From assembly GCA_044221445.1 (NCBI GenBank), contig JBGAPF010000003.1, forward strand, positions 1 through 64,000: a stretch of DNA of 64,000 nt, in the 5' to 3' direction. Below, piece after piece: positions 16,075 to 25,501 of the stretch; within the stretch, counting starts at the first letter, position 1; the number at the start of each line of letters is the position of its first letter. Position numbers and translations under genes: made by a program. The notes beneath the pieces were generated by a model. The model worked only from the letters and a program-made list of their open reading frames with translations, made no database searches and was not told the DNA's origin. The DNA comes from JBDHTS01 sp044221445 (GTDB taxonomy: Bacteria; Pseudomonadota; Alphaproteobacteria; Micavibrionales; Micavibrionaceae).

Positions 16075-19000
16075 GTGGGTAAGAAGCTAAAAAAACTCGG
16101 CTGGCGGACCAGCCATATGGGACTCGAAATCCTGGCCGCCCTGGCCTGCGTGATCCTCTTTGCGGCGGGTCTTCTCGTCTGGCGGCTGTCGACGGGGCCG
16201 CTCGATATCAGTTTCGCGCGCGGCTATATACAGGAAGCGCTGTATGACCCCTCCACCGATACGGACGTATCTCTGGCAAGCGTCTCTTTAAGCTGGCCCA
16301 AGCTGAACGAGCCGCTGCAGCTGACGCTGAAAGGCGTCTCGCTGCAACGGCAGGACAGGCGCATTCTGTCCATCGACGGGGCGGTGCTGGGCCTGTCCGC
16401 CCCGCCGCTGCTGATCGGGCGGATCGAGCCGGTGGTCATCGCGCTGTCACGTCCGACGGTCGGAATGATGCGGACGCCAGACAACAGTTTCAGCCTGTCT
16501 TTCGCGGGAGACAGCGCGCCCGAGGAAAAGCCGCCCGAAGAAAGCGGCAACGTCCTGCAGGACATTATCCAGATGCTGTCCCGCCCGCCCGAGAAAAGCA
16601 AAGGCAGGCGTCATCCCCTGGCAGGACTCAAGACCGTCAGGATCGACGACGCCACCGTCATCCTTGAAGACCATTATGCCGGGCTGACCTGGTATCTGCA
16701 GCACATGAATTTCGAGTTCGGGCGCGATGCCAAGGGCCTCGCCGTCGCGGCCAGCGTGAAAATACCGGGAGGGCTGCACGGGCAGTCCGGCCTTAATCTC
16801 GATGCGGTCTACGGCCGGGACAGCGGCGACCTGACCTTCAACCTGCATATCGAGGATTTCGACCTGGCGTCGGGGGCGGGCAAGCTGCGGCAGCTCGATT
16901 TCCTGCGCGGGCAGAAAGTGATCGTCAGCGGCGATCTGTCAGGACGGATCGACAAAACGATGAAGCTCCAGACCCTTTCCCTCGAACTTACAGGGGAAAC
17001 CGGGCTGCTGGCGCTGCGCGGCGTGTACGACAACCCGCTGCCTTATACCGGGCTTGAGGTCGCGGCCGCCTATGACGCGGCCACGGGTAAAATCGTCGTG
17101 CAAAAACTCCGCACCGCCACCAAGGGCGTGACGCTTGACGGTTCGGCGGTCATCGCGGTGTCTCCCGGCGCGGTCAGGGCGGCGGTTACCGTCAGGATCC
17201 CGGAAGTGGCGCAGGCGCAGATCGGCCCGCTATGGCCCGACATCCTGAAAGGCGAAGGCGCCGAAGAGTGGCTGGTGCGCAAACTTTCGGACGGGATGTT
17301 CAAAAACCTGTCCGCGAAGTTCGACATCGCGACGCAAAAACTCGAAGGCCCGGAGGATGCAGACGACTGGAAGGTGACGGTCGAAAACATCGAAGCCGCG
17401 TTCGACGCGGTCGGCATGACCGTCGATTACCGCGCGCCGATGATCCCCGTCAAGGGCGCGTCGGGTCACGGCGTCTATAAAAACGGCAATCTTGATATCG
17501 ATATCGGCGAAGGATCCATCGGCGCGCTGGCGGTCGCGAAAAGTCATGTGCTGTTGAAAAACATCGCGCACGCGCGCGACGGCGTGGCCGTCATTGACGT
17601 CAGGGCGTCCGGCCCGCTGAAAACCGTGTTCGATTACATTGCGGAAGAACCGGTCAACATGTCGTCGGACAGGCTCGGCTTCGATGCCGCCGGAGTTCGG
17701 GGGTCTGCCGATCTTACCGTCAATGTCACCTTCCCCACCATCAAGCATCTGCTGGCCGAGCAGGTCGTGGTGAAGGTGGACAGCACGCTGCAGAATATCC
17801 TGCTGCCCTCGGTGGTGGAGAAAATGGACCTTTCTGGCGGACCGTTCAAGCTGACGGTTGCCGACGCGGCGGCGTCGCTGAGCGGCAAGGGCAAGCTGGA
17901 CGGGCGCGATATCGACGTCGCATGGCACCAGTATCTGGACAGCGAGGGCAAACCCTATTCAAGCCAGGTGAAGGCGTCTATGACGGCCGACGCGGGCCTG
18001 CGCGCCCAATTCGGAATCGGGCTTGCGGACTGGATCGACGGGACAGTGCCGGTCGACATCGTCTATACGATCATGCGCGACAAAAGCGCGACCGTCCAGG
18101 TCAAGGCCGACATGACGCCCGGCGCCATCATGGTCAAGCCGTTCGACTATGCGAAGCCGCCGGGAACGCCGGGCCAACTGGACTGCACGGTCGTGCTGCA
18201 ATCGGGCGCGGTGCAGAGGATCGACAATCTGAGCGTCCGCACGCCCGAGATGGCTATCGGCAACGGCACGCTCGCTTTCGGGCGGCGGGACGGCAAGAAC
18301 ACGGTCGTCGGCGGCAGCCTGAAAAGCGCGAAACTCAATGAGACCGATATGGCGCTCGATTTCACCATCGGCGACAAGGGCCAGATCGCGTTACAGGGCA
18401 AAGGCGCCTTCCTCGACGCCTCGGCCTTCCTTGGCAAGCGCAACAAACCCGAAACCGAGAACAAAGAACCCGCGCCGCCGCTGACCGCCTCCGTCCAGGT
18501 GGACAGGATGCGCACGGGTCCCGGTCGCACGGTCGACAAAGTGAAGCTTTATCTCGACCGGTCCGCGACGGGGATCCTGAGCCAGCTTGAACTGGACGCC
18601 ATAGCCGGCAAGGGCACGGTGTTTTTCCGCCTGAAACCGGATGCTTCGGGCAGGCTGGCGCTGCAGGTGCGCGCGACCGACGCCGGGGCGCTGCTGAAAG
18701 CGTTCGATATCTACAAAAACGCCGATGGCGGCACGCTGACAGTCGACGGCCAGGCGCCCGACGCCGCAACCAAGACCGTCATCCGCGGCAAGGCGAAACT
18801 TTCCAATTTCCGCGTCGTCAACGCGCCCGTCCTCGCCCGCCTGCTGAACGCCATCAGCCTGACCGGCCTGCCCGGCCTTCTGAACAACGAAGGCATCGGC
18901 TTCACGCAGCTTGAAGGCGATTTCGAATGGGGCTTGAGGCCGGTCGGGGACATTTATAAAATCAGCGAAGGTCGAACCTCGGGCGCTTCGCTCGGCCTGA

Positions 19001-19248
19001 CCTTCGAGGGCGCGATCGACAAGCAGAAAAGCTGGACCGATATCGACGGCACCATCGTGCCCGTCTCCGGCATCAACGGCCTGGTCGGCGACATTCCCCT
19101 TCTGGGCACGATCCTCACTGGGGGCGGCGCGCTGTTCGCCTTCACCTACAGCATCGAAGGGCCGTCGGAAAACCCCTCCGTGTCGGTCAACCCGCTCTCG
19201 GGACTGGCGCCCGGCATCGTCAGGAAGATCTTTTTCGAAGGCGGTTAA
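16075..19248 (+). CDS. Large AsmA-like envelope protein (DUF3971/YhdP-like)
   Basis: 1057 residues. A single N-terminal membrane anchor (about 18-38, LEILAALACVILFAAGLLVW) precedes a long beta-rich periplasmic region. The FARGYIQEAL motif followed by SLASVSLSWPK..EPLQLTLKGVSL is typical of DUF3971 proteins, and the C-terminal 200 residues (LTVDGQAPD..TVIRGKAKLSNFRVVNAPVLARLLNAISLTGL.. and ENPSVSVNPLSGLAPGIVRKIF) match AsmA C-terminal domains. Such proteins bridge the periplasm and are linked to phospholipid transport to the outer membrane. The start is a GTG without a strong ribosome-binding site; an ATG at 16117 would keep the anchor and is a real alternative. Confidence 0.85.
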   Translation: MGKKLKKLGWRTSHMGLEILAALACVILFAAGLLVWRLSTGPLDISFARGYIQEALYDPSTDTDVSLASVSLSWPKLNEPLQLTLKGVSLQRQDRRILSIDGAVLGLSAPPLLIGRIEPVVIALSRPTVGMMRTPDNSFSLSFAGDSAPEEKPPEESGNVLQDIIQMLSRPPEKSKGRRHPLAGLKTVRIDDATVILEDHYAGLTWYLQHMNFEFGRDAKGLAVAASVKIPGGLHGQSGLNLDAVYGRDSGDLTFNLHIEDFDLASGAGKLRQLDFLRGQKVIVSGDLSGRIDKTMKLQTLSLELTGETGLLALRGVYDNPLPYTGLEVAAAYDAATGKIVVQKLRTATKGVTLDGSAVIAVSPGAVRAAVTVRIPEVAQAQIGPLWPDILKGEGAEEWLVRKLSDGMFKNLSAKFDIATQKLEGPEDADDWKVTVENIEAAFDAVGMTVDYRAPMIPVKGASGHGVYKNGNLDIDIGEGSIGALAVAKSHVLLKNIAHARDGVAVIDVRASGPLKTVFDYIAEEPVNMSSDRLGFDAAGVRGSADLTVNVTFPTIKHLLAEQVVVKVDSTLQNILLPSVVEKMDLSGGPFKLTVADAAASLSGKGKLDGRDIDVAWHQYLDSEGKPYSSQVKASMTADAGLRAQFGIGLADWIDGTVPVDIVYTIMRDKSATVQVKADMTPGAIMVKPFDYAKPPGTPGQLDCTVVLQSGAVQRIDNLSVRTPEMAIGNGTLAFGRRDGKNTVVGGSLKSAKLNETDMALDFTIGDKGQIALQGKGAFLDASAFLGKRNKPETENKEPAPPLTASVQVDRMRTGPGRTVDKVKLYLDRSATGILSQLELDAIAGKGTVFFRLKPDASGRLALQVRATDAGALLKAFDIYKNADGGTLTVDGQAPDAATKTVIRGKAKLSNFRVVNAPVLARLLNAISLTGLPGLLNNEGIGFTQLEGDFEWGLRPVGDIYKISEGRTSGASLGLTFEGAIDKQKSWTDIDGTIVPVSGINGLVGDIPLLGTILTGGGALFAFTYSIEGPSENPSVSVNPLSGLAPGIVRKIFFEGG

Positions 19249-19250
19249 AC

Positions 19251-19802
19251 TCAGAATGCGAAAGCGATATGCCGGTCAAAAATATCGCGACTTTTGCCGA
19301 CTGTCGCAGTGCCACCCGCAAAAGCGACAATCGTATCTCCCGCCGTCAGCGATAATGGATTGCCAAGCATCGCTTTTAAACGAGCATGTTCCGGTCCAAG
19401 CGCTCCAGACTCCACGACTGCATAGACAGCAGATAAGATGGGCCTGTAAAGTGGCAGGGGGTCGTCCGCTTCTTTATCCGGGGGAGCAGCCAGATCCTGA
19501 AAATGGTGACTTAGGCCGGCCACGCTTATTCCCAAAGGTTGATAATGCCTGTTGAAAATCTCGCGAGGCACGAAAAACATGTCATGGGGCTCGGCATCGC
19601 CTATTGCCTCGACAGTAATTCCCAAAGGAAAGCGCATCGTCAGGATACTGGGCTTTCCTGAATCGGCCACGGCGCAAAGCCTCTTGGAGGCAAAAAGGCC
19701 TTCAAGGGGAAGAATAGGGGCAAACTCCGGTTTGGTCATGCGCCACTTTACTTGGAAAACGCCAGCTTTTGCAAATTTAGCGCCTTCCAATACTGTTGGC
19801 AT
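19251..19802 (-). CDS. Hypothetical protein
   Basis: 183 residues, soluble, with no signal peptide. No motif I recognise; the middle reads EPHDMFFVPREIFNRHYQPLG and the C-terminus contains a Gly/Thr-rich AGDTIVAFAGGTATVGKS. Codon use is less GC-biased than in the genes on either side. It is convergent with the AsmA-type gene (2 bases between stops) and lies just downstream of tyrS on the same strand, 62 bases away. An internal ATG at 19739 is a possible alternative start. Confidence 0.6.
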   Translation of the reverse strand: MPTVLEGAKFAKAGVFQVKWRMTKPEFAPILPLEGLFASKRLCAVADSGKPSILTMRFPLGITVEAIGDAEPHDMFFVPREIFNRHYQPLGISVAGLSHHFQDLAAPPDKEADDPLPLYRPILSAVYAVVESGALGPEHARLKAMLGNPLSLTAGDTIVAFAGGTATVGKSRDIFDRHIAFAF

Positions 19803-19864
19803 CCGACCGGCAAACTTCTGGATCTTGCTGAAATGGCTGCCTAAAGCACTGAGCCGTTCTCAAT

Positions 19865-21178
19865 TCAAGGCCGAAGTCTGACTAACGCATGCCGCTTCTT
19901 CCCTGCCGACAACTTTATATACCCGTCGGATGTCAGGTCTTTATCCGTCAACACTAGCGCCGCGTCGTTTGCCGCGCCGTCATTGCATTTCACGCCGCCG
20001 CCCTGAACCAGGCGCCGTGCGTCGCCCTTAGAGGCCGACAGCCCCGCCTCGACCAGAAGGTCGAGCAGCGGCATGCCGCTTTTCAAACGCGCACCGTCGA
20101 TAGAAATGGAGGGCAGGTCTTCGCCCACCCCGCCTTGTTCGAACACCCTGCGCGCCGTCTCTTCGGCTTCCGTCGCGGCGGCCTCGCCGTGGCAAAGCTT
20201 CGTCGCCTCGAACGCCAGCACCTTTTTCGCCTCGTTGATCTCCTGCCCCTGCAGTTTTTCGAGCCGGGCGATTTCGGTCATGGGCAGGACAGTAAAGCGT
20301 TTCAGCAGCGTGGCGACATCCGCGTCCTCGGCGTTGCGCCAGTACTGGTAATAATCATAAGGCGACAGCATCGCGCCGTTCAGCCACACCGCCCCCTTTT
20401 CCGTCTTGCCCATTTTCTGGCCCGACGCTGTAGTCAGCAAGGGCGCGGTCAATGCGAAAATCGGTTCGACAGGTTTGGGCTGTAACTCACTAGTTAAAGC
20501 AGCAGCTATTGCTAATTGATGACTTCGCATTTTATGCCACAGATCAACGCCATTAATGATGTTGCCCCACTGGTCGGATCCGCCCATCTGCAAAATCGTG
20601 CCGTGTCGTCTGTGGAGTTCAACAAAGTCATAGCCCTGCATCACCATATAGTTGAATTCCAGCAGGGTCAGCGGGCTTTCGCGTTCCAGGCGCAGGCGCA
20701 CCGAGTCGAACGACATCATGCGGTTGACGGTGAAATACCGCCCGTAATCGCGCAGGAACGAAAGATAGTGCAATTCCGACAGCCAGTCGTCGTTGTTGAC
20801 CATCAGTGCGTCGGTGGGGCCGTCGCCATAGCGCAAAAACTGGGTAAAGCAGGTGGTGCGGATATGCTCGATATTTTTGTTGATCGTGGCGTCGTCCAGC
20901 AGCTTGCGGCTTTCATCCTTGAAGGACGGGTCGCCGACCTTCGACGTGCCGCCGCCCATCAGCGTGATCGGCTTGTGCCCCGATACCTGGAACCAGTACA
21001 GCATCATGATCCCGGTCAGGTTGCCGATATGCAGGCTTTCGGCCGTCGCGTCGAACCCGATATAGGCGCTCTGCACGCCTTCGGTCAGTTTTTTATCCAG
21101 CCCTTCGAAATCGCTGCACTGATGAATGAAGCCGCGCTCGTTCAGGATGTTCAGAAATTCGGATTTGTAATGGGGCAT
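19865..21178 (-). CDS. tyrS: Tyrosyl-tRNA synthetase
   Basis: 437 residues from the ATG at 21178, preceded by GGAG. Class I signature HIGN lies in ESLHIGNLTGIM, the tyrosine-site GGSDQWGNI is intact, and the KMSKS-type loop is KMGKT in LTTASGQKMGKTEKG. The C-terminal S4-like RNA-binding domain (LLVEAGLSASKGDARRLVQGGGVKCND) is present. Between GVDL and FALTAPLL there are about 27 residues where most relatives have about 9; this extra segment (coded near 20462-20540) is AT-rich and uses codons unlike the rest of the gene. All catalytic motifs remain in frame, so the enzyme should work. Confidence 0.95.
   Translation of the reverse strand: MPHYKSEFLNILNERGFIHQCSDFEGLDKKLTEGVQSAYIGFDATAESLHIGNLTGIMMLYWFQVSGHKPITLMGGGTSKVGDPSFKDESRKLLDDATINKNIEHIRTTCFTQFLRYGDGPTDALMVNNDDWLSELHYLSFLRDYGRYFTVNRMMSFDSVRLRLERESPLTLLEFNYMVMQGYDFVELHRRHGTILQMGGSDQWGNIINGVDLWHKMRSHQLAIAAALTSELQPKPVEPIFALTAPLLTTASGQKMGKTEKGAVWLNGAMLSPYDYYQYWRNAEDADVATLLKRFTVLPMTEIARLEKLQGQEINEAKKVLAFEATKLCHGEAAATEAEETARRVFEQGGVGEDLPSISIDGARLKSGMPLLDLLVEAGLSASKGDARRLVQGGGVKCNDGAANDAALVLTDKDLTSDGYIKLSAGKKRHALVRLRP
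20462..20540 (-). other. AT-rich in-frame segment inside tyrS
   Basis: About 75 bases coding for SHQLAIAAALTSELQPKPVEP and neighbours use TTA, ATT, GCT, AGT and CAA codons rarely used in the rest of the gene. The segment coincides with an apparent insertion between the tyrosine-binding motif and the KMSKS loop. Confidence 0.5.
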
Positions 21179-21233
21179 GATCTCCAACTCTTAAAAACTG
21201 CCTCAACTTATCGCACAACGCACCGCCTGAAAA

Positions 21234-21264
21234 CAAAAACAGGGCCATAAAGGCCCTGTTTTAT
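21234..21264 (-). terminator. Terminator after the lipoprotein gene
   Basis: ACAGGGCC/GGCCCTGT (8 bp, 5-base loop) with TTTTTG following on the minus strand, 20 bases past the stop of the lipoprotein gene at 21281. It isolates that gene from tyrS. Confidence 0.8.
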
Positions 21265-21280
21265 AATTTATGAAAGCCTT

Positions 21281-21778
21281 TTAAGGTGCAGGAGTACGCA
21301 CGATATAGTCTCTCTTCTCGGCAGGAACTGCGCCATCCGTGCGTGTTCCGGCGGCTCCTTCCACAGGCGTTGAAGCACAGGCTTCTTTTGCGCTTTTTCC
21401 TGTGCCTTCTGTGGCTGCGCTCGTACCCCGATGGATAACGCCCGAGGCGGCGGCGCCTGCAACCGGTACTCTGCCGGTAAAGGAACCGACAAGGCTTGTA
21501 AACCCGGAGGTGGCTATGCAGGTCAGGGTTTCCGCGCCCTCGTCACATGCATCCCCGCCCGTAAAGTAACCGGTCATGGCATCTTTGGCTTTGGCCGCGC
21601 GATCAGTTACGTCGTCCCAGAGTTGTTCACCAGTCGATTGTTCAGCGGCAGGTGCAGCCGATTGTCCGGCTTGTACAGGCGTTGTGGCGCCAGGCCCTGG
21701 GGTTCCTTCGCCGCCGCACGCCGCTACGGCCAATGCCAACGCGCCGCCAAAAGCTGTTTTTAATCCTGTCAAAGCCAT
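21281..21778 (-). CDS. Putative small lipoprotein
   Basis: 165 residues from an ATG preceded by GGAGGATTTG. A short signal sequence ends in the lipobox LAVAAC (about residues 16-21), so lipidation at that Cys is expected. The mature part starts with a Gly/Ala/Pro-rich linker, then a helical segment (GEQLWDDVTDRAAKAKDAM), a cysteine pair (GDACDEGAETLTC) and a low-complexity Ala/Gly/Thr tail. I recognise no family. It has its own terminator and stands as a single transcription unit. Confidence 0.65.
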   Translation of the reverse strand: MALTGLKTAFGGALALAVAACGGEGTPGPGATTPVQAGQSAAPAAEQSTGEQLWDDVTDRAAKAKDAMTGYFTGGDACDEGAETLTCIATSGFTSLVGSFTGRVPVAGAAASGVIHRGTSAATEGTGKSAKEACASTPVEGAAGTRTDGAVPAEKRDYIVRTPAP

Positions 21779-21914
21779 CAAATCCTCCTCTAATATGTCT
21801 AATTGATTGTGAAAAACTAAGGCTTCCCTTTCGAAATGTCAAACAAAACTGATATTTTTTAAAACTTTCTGAGTGTGCCGCGTTATGCTATTGAAACCGA
21901 AAGGAATTTGAGCC

Positions 21915-23045
21915 ATGCCGCAAACCCTTAACGCCATCGGCCTGATGTCCGGCACCTCGCTGGACGGGGTGGACGCCGCGCTTATCGAAACCGACGGGCG
22001 GGATGTCGTGCGGCCGCTGGGGTTTGTCAGTATTTCCTATACGCCCGAAGACCGGGCGCAGATCCGCGCCTGTTTCGGCTGTCGAGACCCGGAAAAGGCG
22101 ACCGTCGCCAAGGCGGCGCGCATGCTGACCGAACGTCATGCGGCGGCCGTCCATGCGCTGCTGAAAAAGACAGAACGGAAACCGGAGGACATCGCCGTTA
22201 CCGGCTTCCACGGCCAGACGATTTTTCACGCCCCCAAAGACGGGCTGACGGTCCAGATCGGCGACGGCGCGCTGCTGGCCAGAGAGACCGGCATCGACGT
22301 GGTGGAAGATTTCCGCGCCGCCGACGTCAAGGCGGGCGGCGAAGGCGCGCCGCTTGCCCCGCTCTATCATGCCGCGCGTATCCGCTCGGCGAAACCCGAT
22401 CTGCCGGTCGCCGTGCTGAATATCGGCGGCGTCGCCAACGTAACGTGGATCGGCCCGGGCGAGAACGATATCCTCGCCTTCGACACCGGCCCCGGCAACG
22501 CGCTGATGGATGACTGGGCGAAGCAGCGGACGGGTCAGCTGTTCGACCGGGACGGCGCGCTGGCCGCGGCCGGCCGTCCCGTCCAGGCGCTGCTCGACAC
22601 ATGGTTCGACCATCCCTATTTCATGCGCACGCCGCCCAAATCGCTCGACCGCGACCAGTGGGATATCGCGGGCCTCGGGCGGCTGACGCAGGATCTCGGG
22701 CTTTTGAGCGACGAAAACGGCGCGGCGACGCTGATGCGCTTCACGGTCGAGGCGATAGTGAAATCGGTGGCGCATATGCCCGCGCCGCCCAAGACGTGGT
22801 ACGCCTGCGGCGGCGGGCGGCATAACAGGGCGCTGATGGCCTGTTTGGCCGCGTGCCTGGAAGACAAAAATTACGGCGCGCTGAAATCCGTCGACGACCT
22901 CGGCTGGGACGGCGACGCGACGGAGGCGGAATGCTTCGCCTATCTCGCCGTGCGGTCGCTGCGCGGCCTGCCGATCAGCCTGCCGGGCACGACGGGGGTC
23001 CCGAAAGCCATGACGGGCGGACGGCTGGCGAGGTTCAGTCCGTGA
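21915..23045 (+). CDS. anmK: Anhydro-N-acetylmuramic acid kinase
   Basis: 376 residues. AnmK phosphorylates anhydro-MurNAc with opening of the 1,6-anhydro ring, recycling cell-wall sugar. The N-terminal GLMSGTSLDGVDAALIETDG is the family signature; VTGFHGQTIFH, NIGGVANVTWIG and AFDTGPGNALMDDW (nucleotide and sugar sites) follow, and YACGGGRHNRALM closes the ATPase core. The stop overlaps the start of the Sua5-type gene by four bases (GTGA), so the two are translationally coupled. Confidence 0.95.
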   Translation: MPQTLNAIGLMSGTSLDGVDAALIETDGRDVVRPLGFVSISYTPEDRAQIRACFGCRDPEKATVAKAARMLTERHAAAVHALLKKTERKPEDIAVTGFHGQTIFHAPKDGLTVQIGDGALLARETGIDVVEDFRAADVKAGGEGAPLAPLYHAARIRSAKPDLPVAVLNIGGVANVTWIGPGENDILAFDTGPGNALMDDWAKQRTGQLFDRDGALAAAGRPVQALLDTWFDHPYFMRTPPKSLDRDQWDIAGLGRLTQDLGLLSDENGAATLMRFTVEAIVKSVAHMPAPPKTWYACGGGRHNRALMACLAACLEDKNYGALKSVDDLGWDGDATEAECFAYLAVRSLRGLPISLPGTTGVPKAMTGGRLARFSP

Positions 23046-24040
23046 GCGTATCGATCAAAACGGCCGGACCCGACGCCATCGCGGAAGCAGCAAGGCTTCT
23101 GCAGGCGGGCGGTCTTGTCGCCTTCCCGACCGAAACTGTGTACGGCCTCGGCGCGAACGCGCTGGACGGGCGGGCGGTGGCGCGTATTTTCACGGCCAAG
23201 GGACGCCCGCAGTTCAACCCGGTGATCGTGCATGTGCCGGATCTCGCCGGAGCCGAAGCGCTGGCCGTCATGACCCCTCAGGCTTACGACGTGGCGGCGG
23301 CGTTCTGGCCGGGGCCGCTGACGCTTATCCTGCGGCGGCGCGAAGGCTGTGAAATTTCGGAGCTGTGCAGCGCCGGCCTGCCGACGCTCGCGGTGCGAGT
23401 GCCCGCGCATAAAACAGCGCAGGCGTTGTTGCGCGCGTCCGGCGTGCCCATCGCGGCGCCGAGCGCCAACAAATCGGGATCGGTCAGCCCGACCACGCCG
23501 GTTCAGGTCGCCGAAAGCCTGGGCGACGCGGTCGACATGGTCCTTGCCGACGGGCCGTGCGCGGTGGGTCTGGAATCGACCGTTCTGGATCTGAGCGGGG
23601 AGATCCCGCTCGTCCTGCGGCCCGGCGGGGTGACGGCGGCGCAGATTTCAGCGCGCCTGGGCCGGGAAGTCGCCCATGATTTCGGCACGCATGACCGGCC
23701 CCGCTCGCCGGGGCAGATGCTGCGGCATTACGCGCCGGGGCGGCCCGTGCGGCTGCGCGCGGTCGATATCGCGCCGGGCGAGGCGCTGCTGGCCTTCGGC
23801 TCCGTGACGTTCATGGGCGTGAAAGGCGGGGGGGCGGCGAAAGACCTGCCGGAGACCGCGTTCCGGAACCTGAGCACGGAAGGCGACCTGGACGAGGCGG
23901 CGGCCAACCTGTTCCGCATGCTGCATGAGCTGGACAGGCCGGACCATGCGGGCATCGCCGTCATGGACATTCCCGACCGCGGCATCGGCATCGCCATCAA
24001 CGACCGGTTGCGCCGCGCGGCCGAAGGCAGCCGCGCCTAG
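23042..24040 (+). CDS. Threonylcarbamoyl-AMP synthase, Sua5 type
   Basis: 332 residues from a GTG that overlaps the anmK stop. The YrdC domain (about 1-200) has VAFPTETVYGLGANA, KGRPQFNPVIVHV, WPGPLTLIL and SANKSGSVSPTT; a linker with RPGGVTAAQI and SPGQMLRHYAPGRPVRL leads to a C-terminal Sua5 domain (about 230-330). Full-length Sua5 proteins make threonylcarbamoyl-AMP for t6A37 of ANN-decoding tRNAs, as do the shorter TsaC proteins. The stop shares a CTAG with the convergent transglycosylase gene. Confidence 0.93.
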   Translation: MSVSIKTAGPDAIAEAARLLQAGGLVAFPTETVYGLGANALDGRAVARIFTAKGRPQFNPVIVHVPDLAGAEALAVMTPQAYDVAAAFWPGPLTLILRRREGCEISELCSAGLPTLAVRVPAHKTAQALLRASGVPIAAPSANKSGSVSPTTPVQVAESLGDAVDMVLADGPCAVGLESTVLDLSGEIPLVLRPGGVTAAQISARLGREVAHDFGTHDRPRSPGQMLRHYAPGRPVRLRAVDIAPGEALLAFGSVTFMGVKGGGAAKDLPETAFRNLSTEGDLDEAAANLFRMLHELDRPDHAGIAVMDIPDRGIGIAINDRLRRAAEGSRA

Positions 24041-24984
24041 TTGGCGCGCTCAGACTGCTGGTTGTCCAGGCTGGCCATCATCAGCAGTTGCTCCGGCGGG
24101 AAGTTCAGCGCGCTGCGCGTGTTCATCAGCGGGATCGGGCTGCGCTGCGCCGACGCCATCTGCGACGGGGATTGCGAAGACGAAGGCCTGTTGTCGTCGG
24201 TCTTGCCGAACAGCCGCAGCACGGCCTCTTCATGGCTGTCGTTCCAGATGATGTCTTTCATCCTGATCGTGTTCCCGGCGTCGGCCAGGGCGACATCGGA
24301 TGTCTGCGGTTCAGGCGCGGGCGCCGCGGCGGCATAAACCGGTCCGGTGTCGCCGAATTTCTGCGCGAAAAAATCATAGACTTCCTGAAGGCTGCGCGCC
24401 TTGCCGGTTTTCGAATCATAAAACACGTTGTGGTTTGCGGACGCGGCCTCGGGGAAGGCGCGGGCGGCGTTCCGCCCCGGATTGTCGTTTTTGGCGTTCA
24501 GGAACTGGGTCGCGCCCGACGGCCCCATGAAATGGGCGAGGTAAAGCTCCGCGGATCCTATTTGCGTTTCCGTGTGCTGTTCCAGGTAGCGGCTGTTCTC
24601 GGCGGCGTATTCTGCGGCCATGCAGGCGGCCTTTTCCGGATCGTTGCGCAGGGACAGGATTTTCTTGCGCAGAGCGGGGTCGCTGCAGCGCCCTGAATCG
24701 TCTATTTTTTCGGCATATTCCGACAGGCCGTATTTATCGCCGTATTTCTTGACCATGCTCATCCATGTTTTTTCGATGAACTGGTAAAGGCCGGTCGCGC
24801 TGCTCGACTTGTTCTTGACGTCGGGGCGGAAACTGCTCTCGACCGACGCTTTTTCCATCAGATAGGCAAAATTGACCCCTGTGCTGGCGCTGGCCTTCTG
24901 CACCGCCTTGACGATCGCGGGGCCCGCTTTCTGGACGAGCGCCGCTATCTGGCCGGTATTCATCGTGTTTTCAGGTGCGTACAT
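24037..24984 (-). CDS. Lytic transglycosylase (SLT fold)
   Basis: 315 residues with no evident signal peptide. The SLT core (about 35-180) has the catalytic glutamate in EKASVESSFRPDVKNKSSSATGLYQFIEKTW, and the later LYLAHFMGPSGATQFLNA segment matches flagellar- or phage-type transglycosylases. It cleaves the peptidoglycan glycan backbone. The C-terminal third is low-complexity (Ala/Pro, Ser/Gln) and ends without a recognised domain. Lack of a signal peptide suggests export by another route, for example with an appendage; this is inference. MNTGQIAALV is an alternative start seven codons in. Confidence 0.8.
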   Translation of the reverse strand: MYAPENTMNTGQIAALVQKAGPAIVKAVQKASASTGVNFAYLMEKASVESSFRPDVKNKSSSATGLYQFIEKTWMSMVKKYGDKYGLSEYAEKIDDSGRCSDPALRKKILSLRNDPEKAACMAAEYAAENSRYLEQHTETQIGSAELYLAHFMGPSGATQFLNAKNDNPGRNAARAFPEAASANHNVFYDSKTGKARSLQEVYDFFAQKFGDTGPVYAAAAPAPEPQTSDVALADAGNTIRMKDIIWNDSHEEAVLRLFGKTDDNRPSSSQSPSQMASAQRSPIPLMNTRSALNFPPEQLLMMASLDNQQSERAN

Positions 24985-25137
24985 GGTTCTCTTCCATCAA
25001 TCGCATGTTTTATCCTGAAAGCATCAATCGCAAGATGCGTGCCACTTATATTATTAACCCTTTTTAACAGGCTATTAACCAACTGGGCGTATGAATATCT
25101 GATGTTAAACATCTTAAAATTATAAGGTCTTCCCACT

Positions 25138-25329
25138 ATGGAAATGGAATTCAAGGAACTTATGTACTCCCGCATGCCGAAGGATCTGGAAGTCCTGCGC
25201 ATCGCCGCCGCCAATTTCAACCGCGACACGACCAACGCGCTGACCATGTGCAGGCTTTACCTGCCCAATCTGCCCCACGACAAGGCGGCGGCCTTTCTTG
25301 AGTGGCTGGCGAAACAGCCTGTCCGCTAA
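25138..25329 (+). CDS. Small helical protein, paralogue A
   Basis: 63 residues, cytosolic, no signal peptide. It aligns end to end without gaps with the next small gene: both share MExEFKExMxSRMPxxLxxLRxAAA and a C-terminal RLYxPxxPxDxAxxFxxWL, roughly half the residues identical. No known domain. The upstream 150 bases are AT-rich and probably contain the promoter; AAGG lies about 10 bases before the ATG. It diverges from the lytic transglycosylase gene. Confidence 0.7.
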   Translation: MEMEFKELMYSRMPKDLEVLRIAAANFNRDTTNALTMCRLYLPNLPHDKAAAFLEWLAKQPVR

Positions 25330-25501
25330 CCCCTTTGGTACGGATGAATCTTCGTTTAAATTCACGCTTTTCACTCTTTAAAAAACTCCCTCTGAAATTT
25401 TTGTATCTTTAAGGATGCTTTAAATTTTTAGGGATACGGTCTCCGGGAAATGGCGGTCCCTTCACGCGAAGGAATTGCCCTGATGCCTTCAACTTTTGAA
25501 A

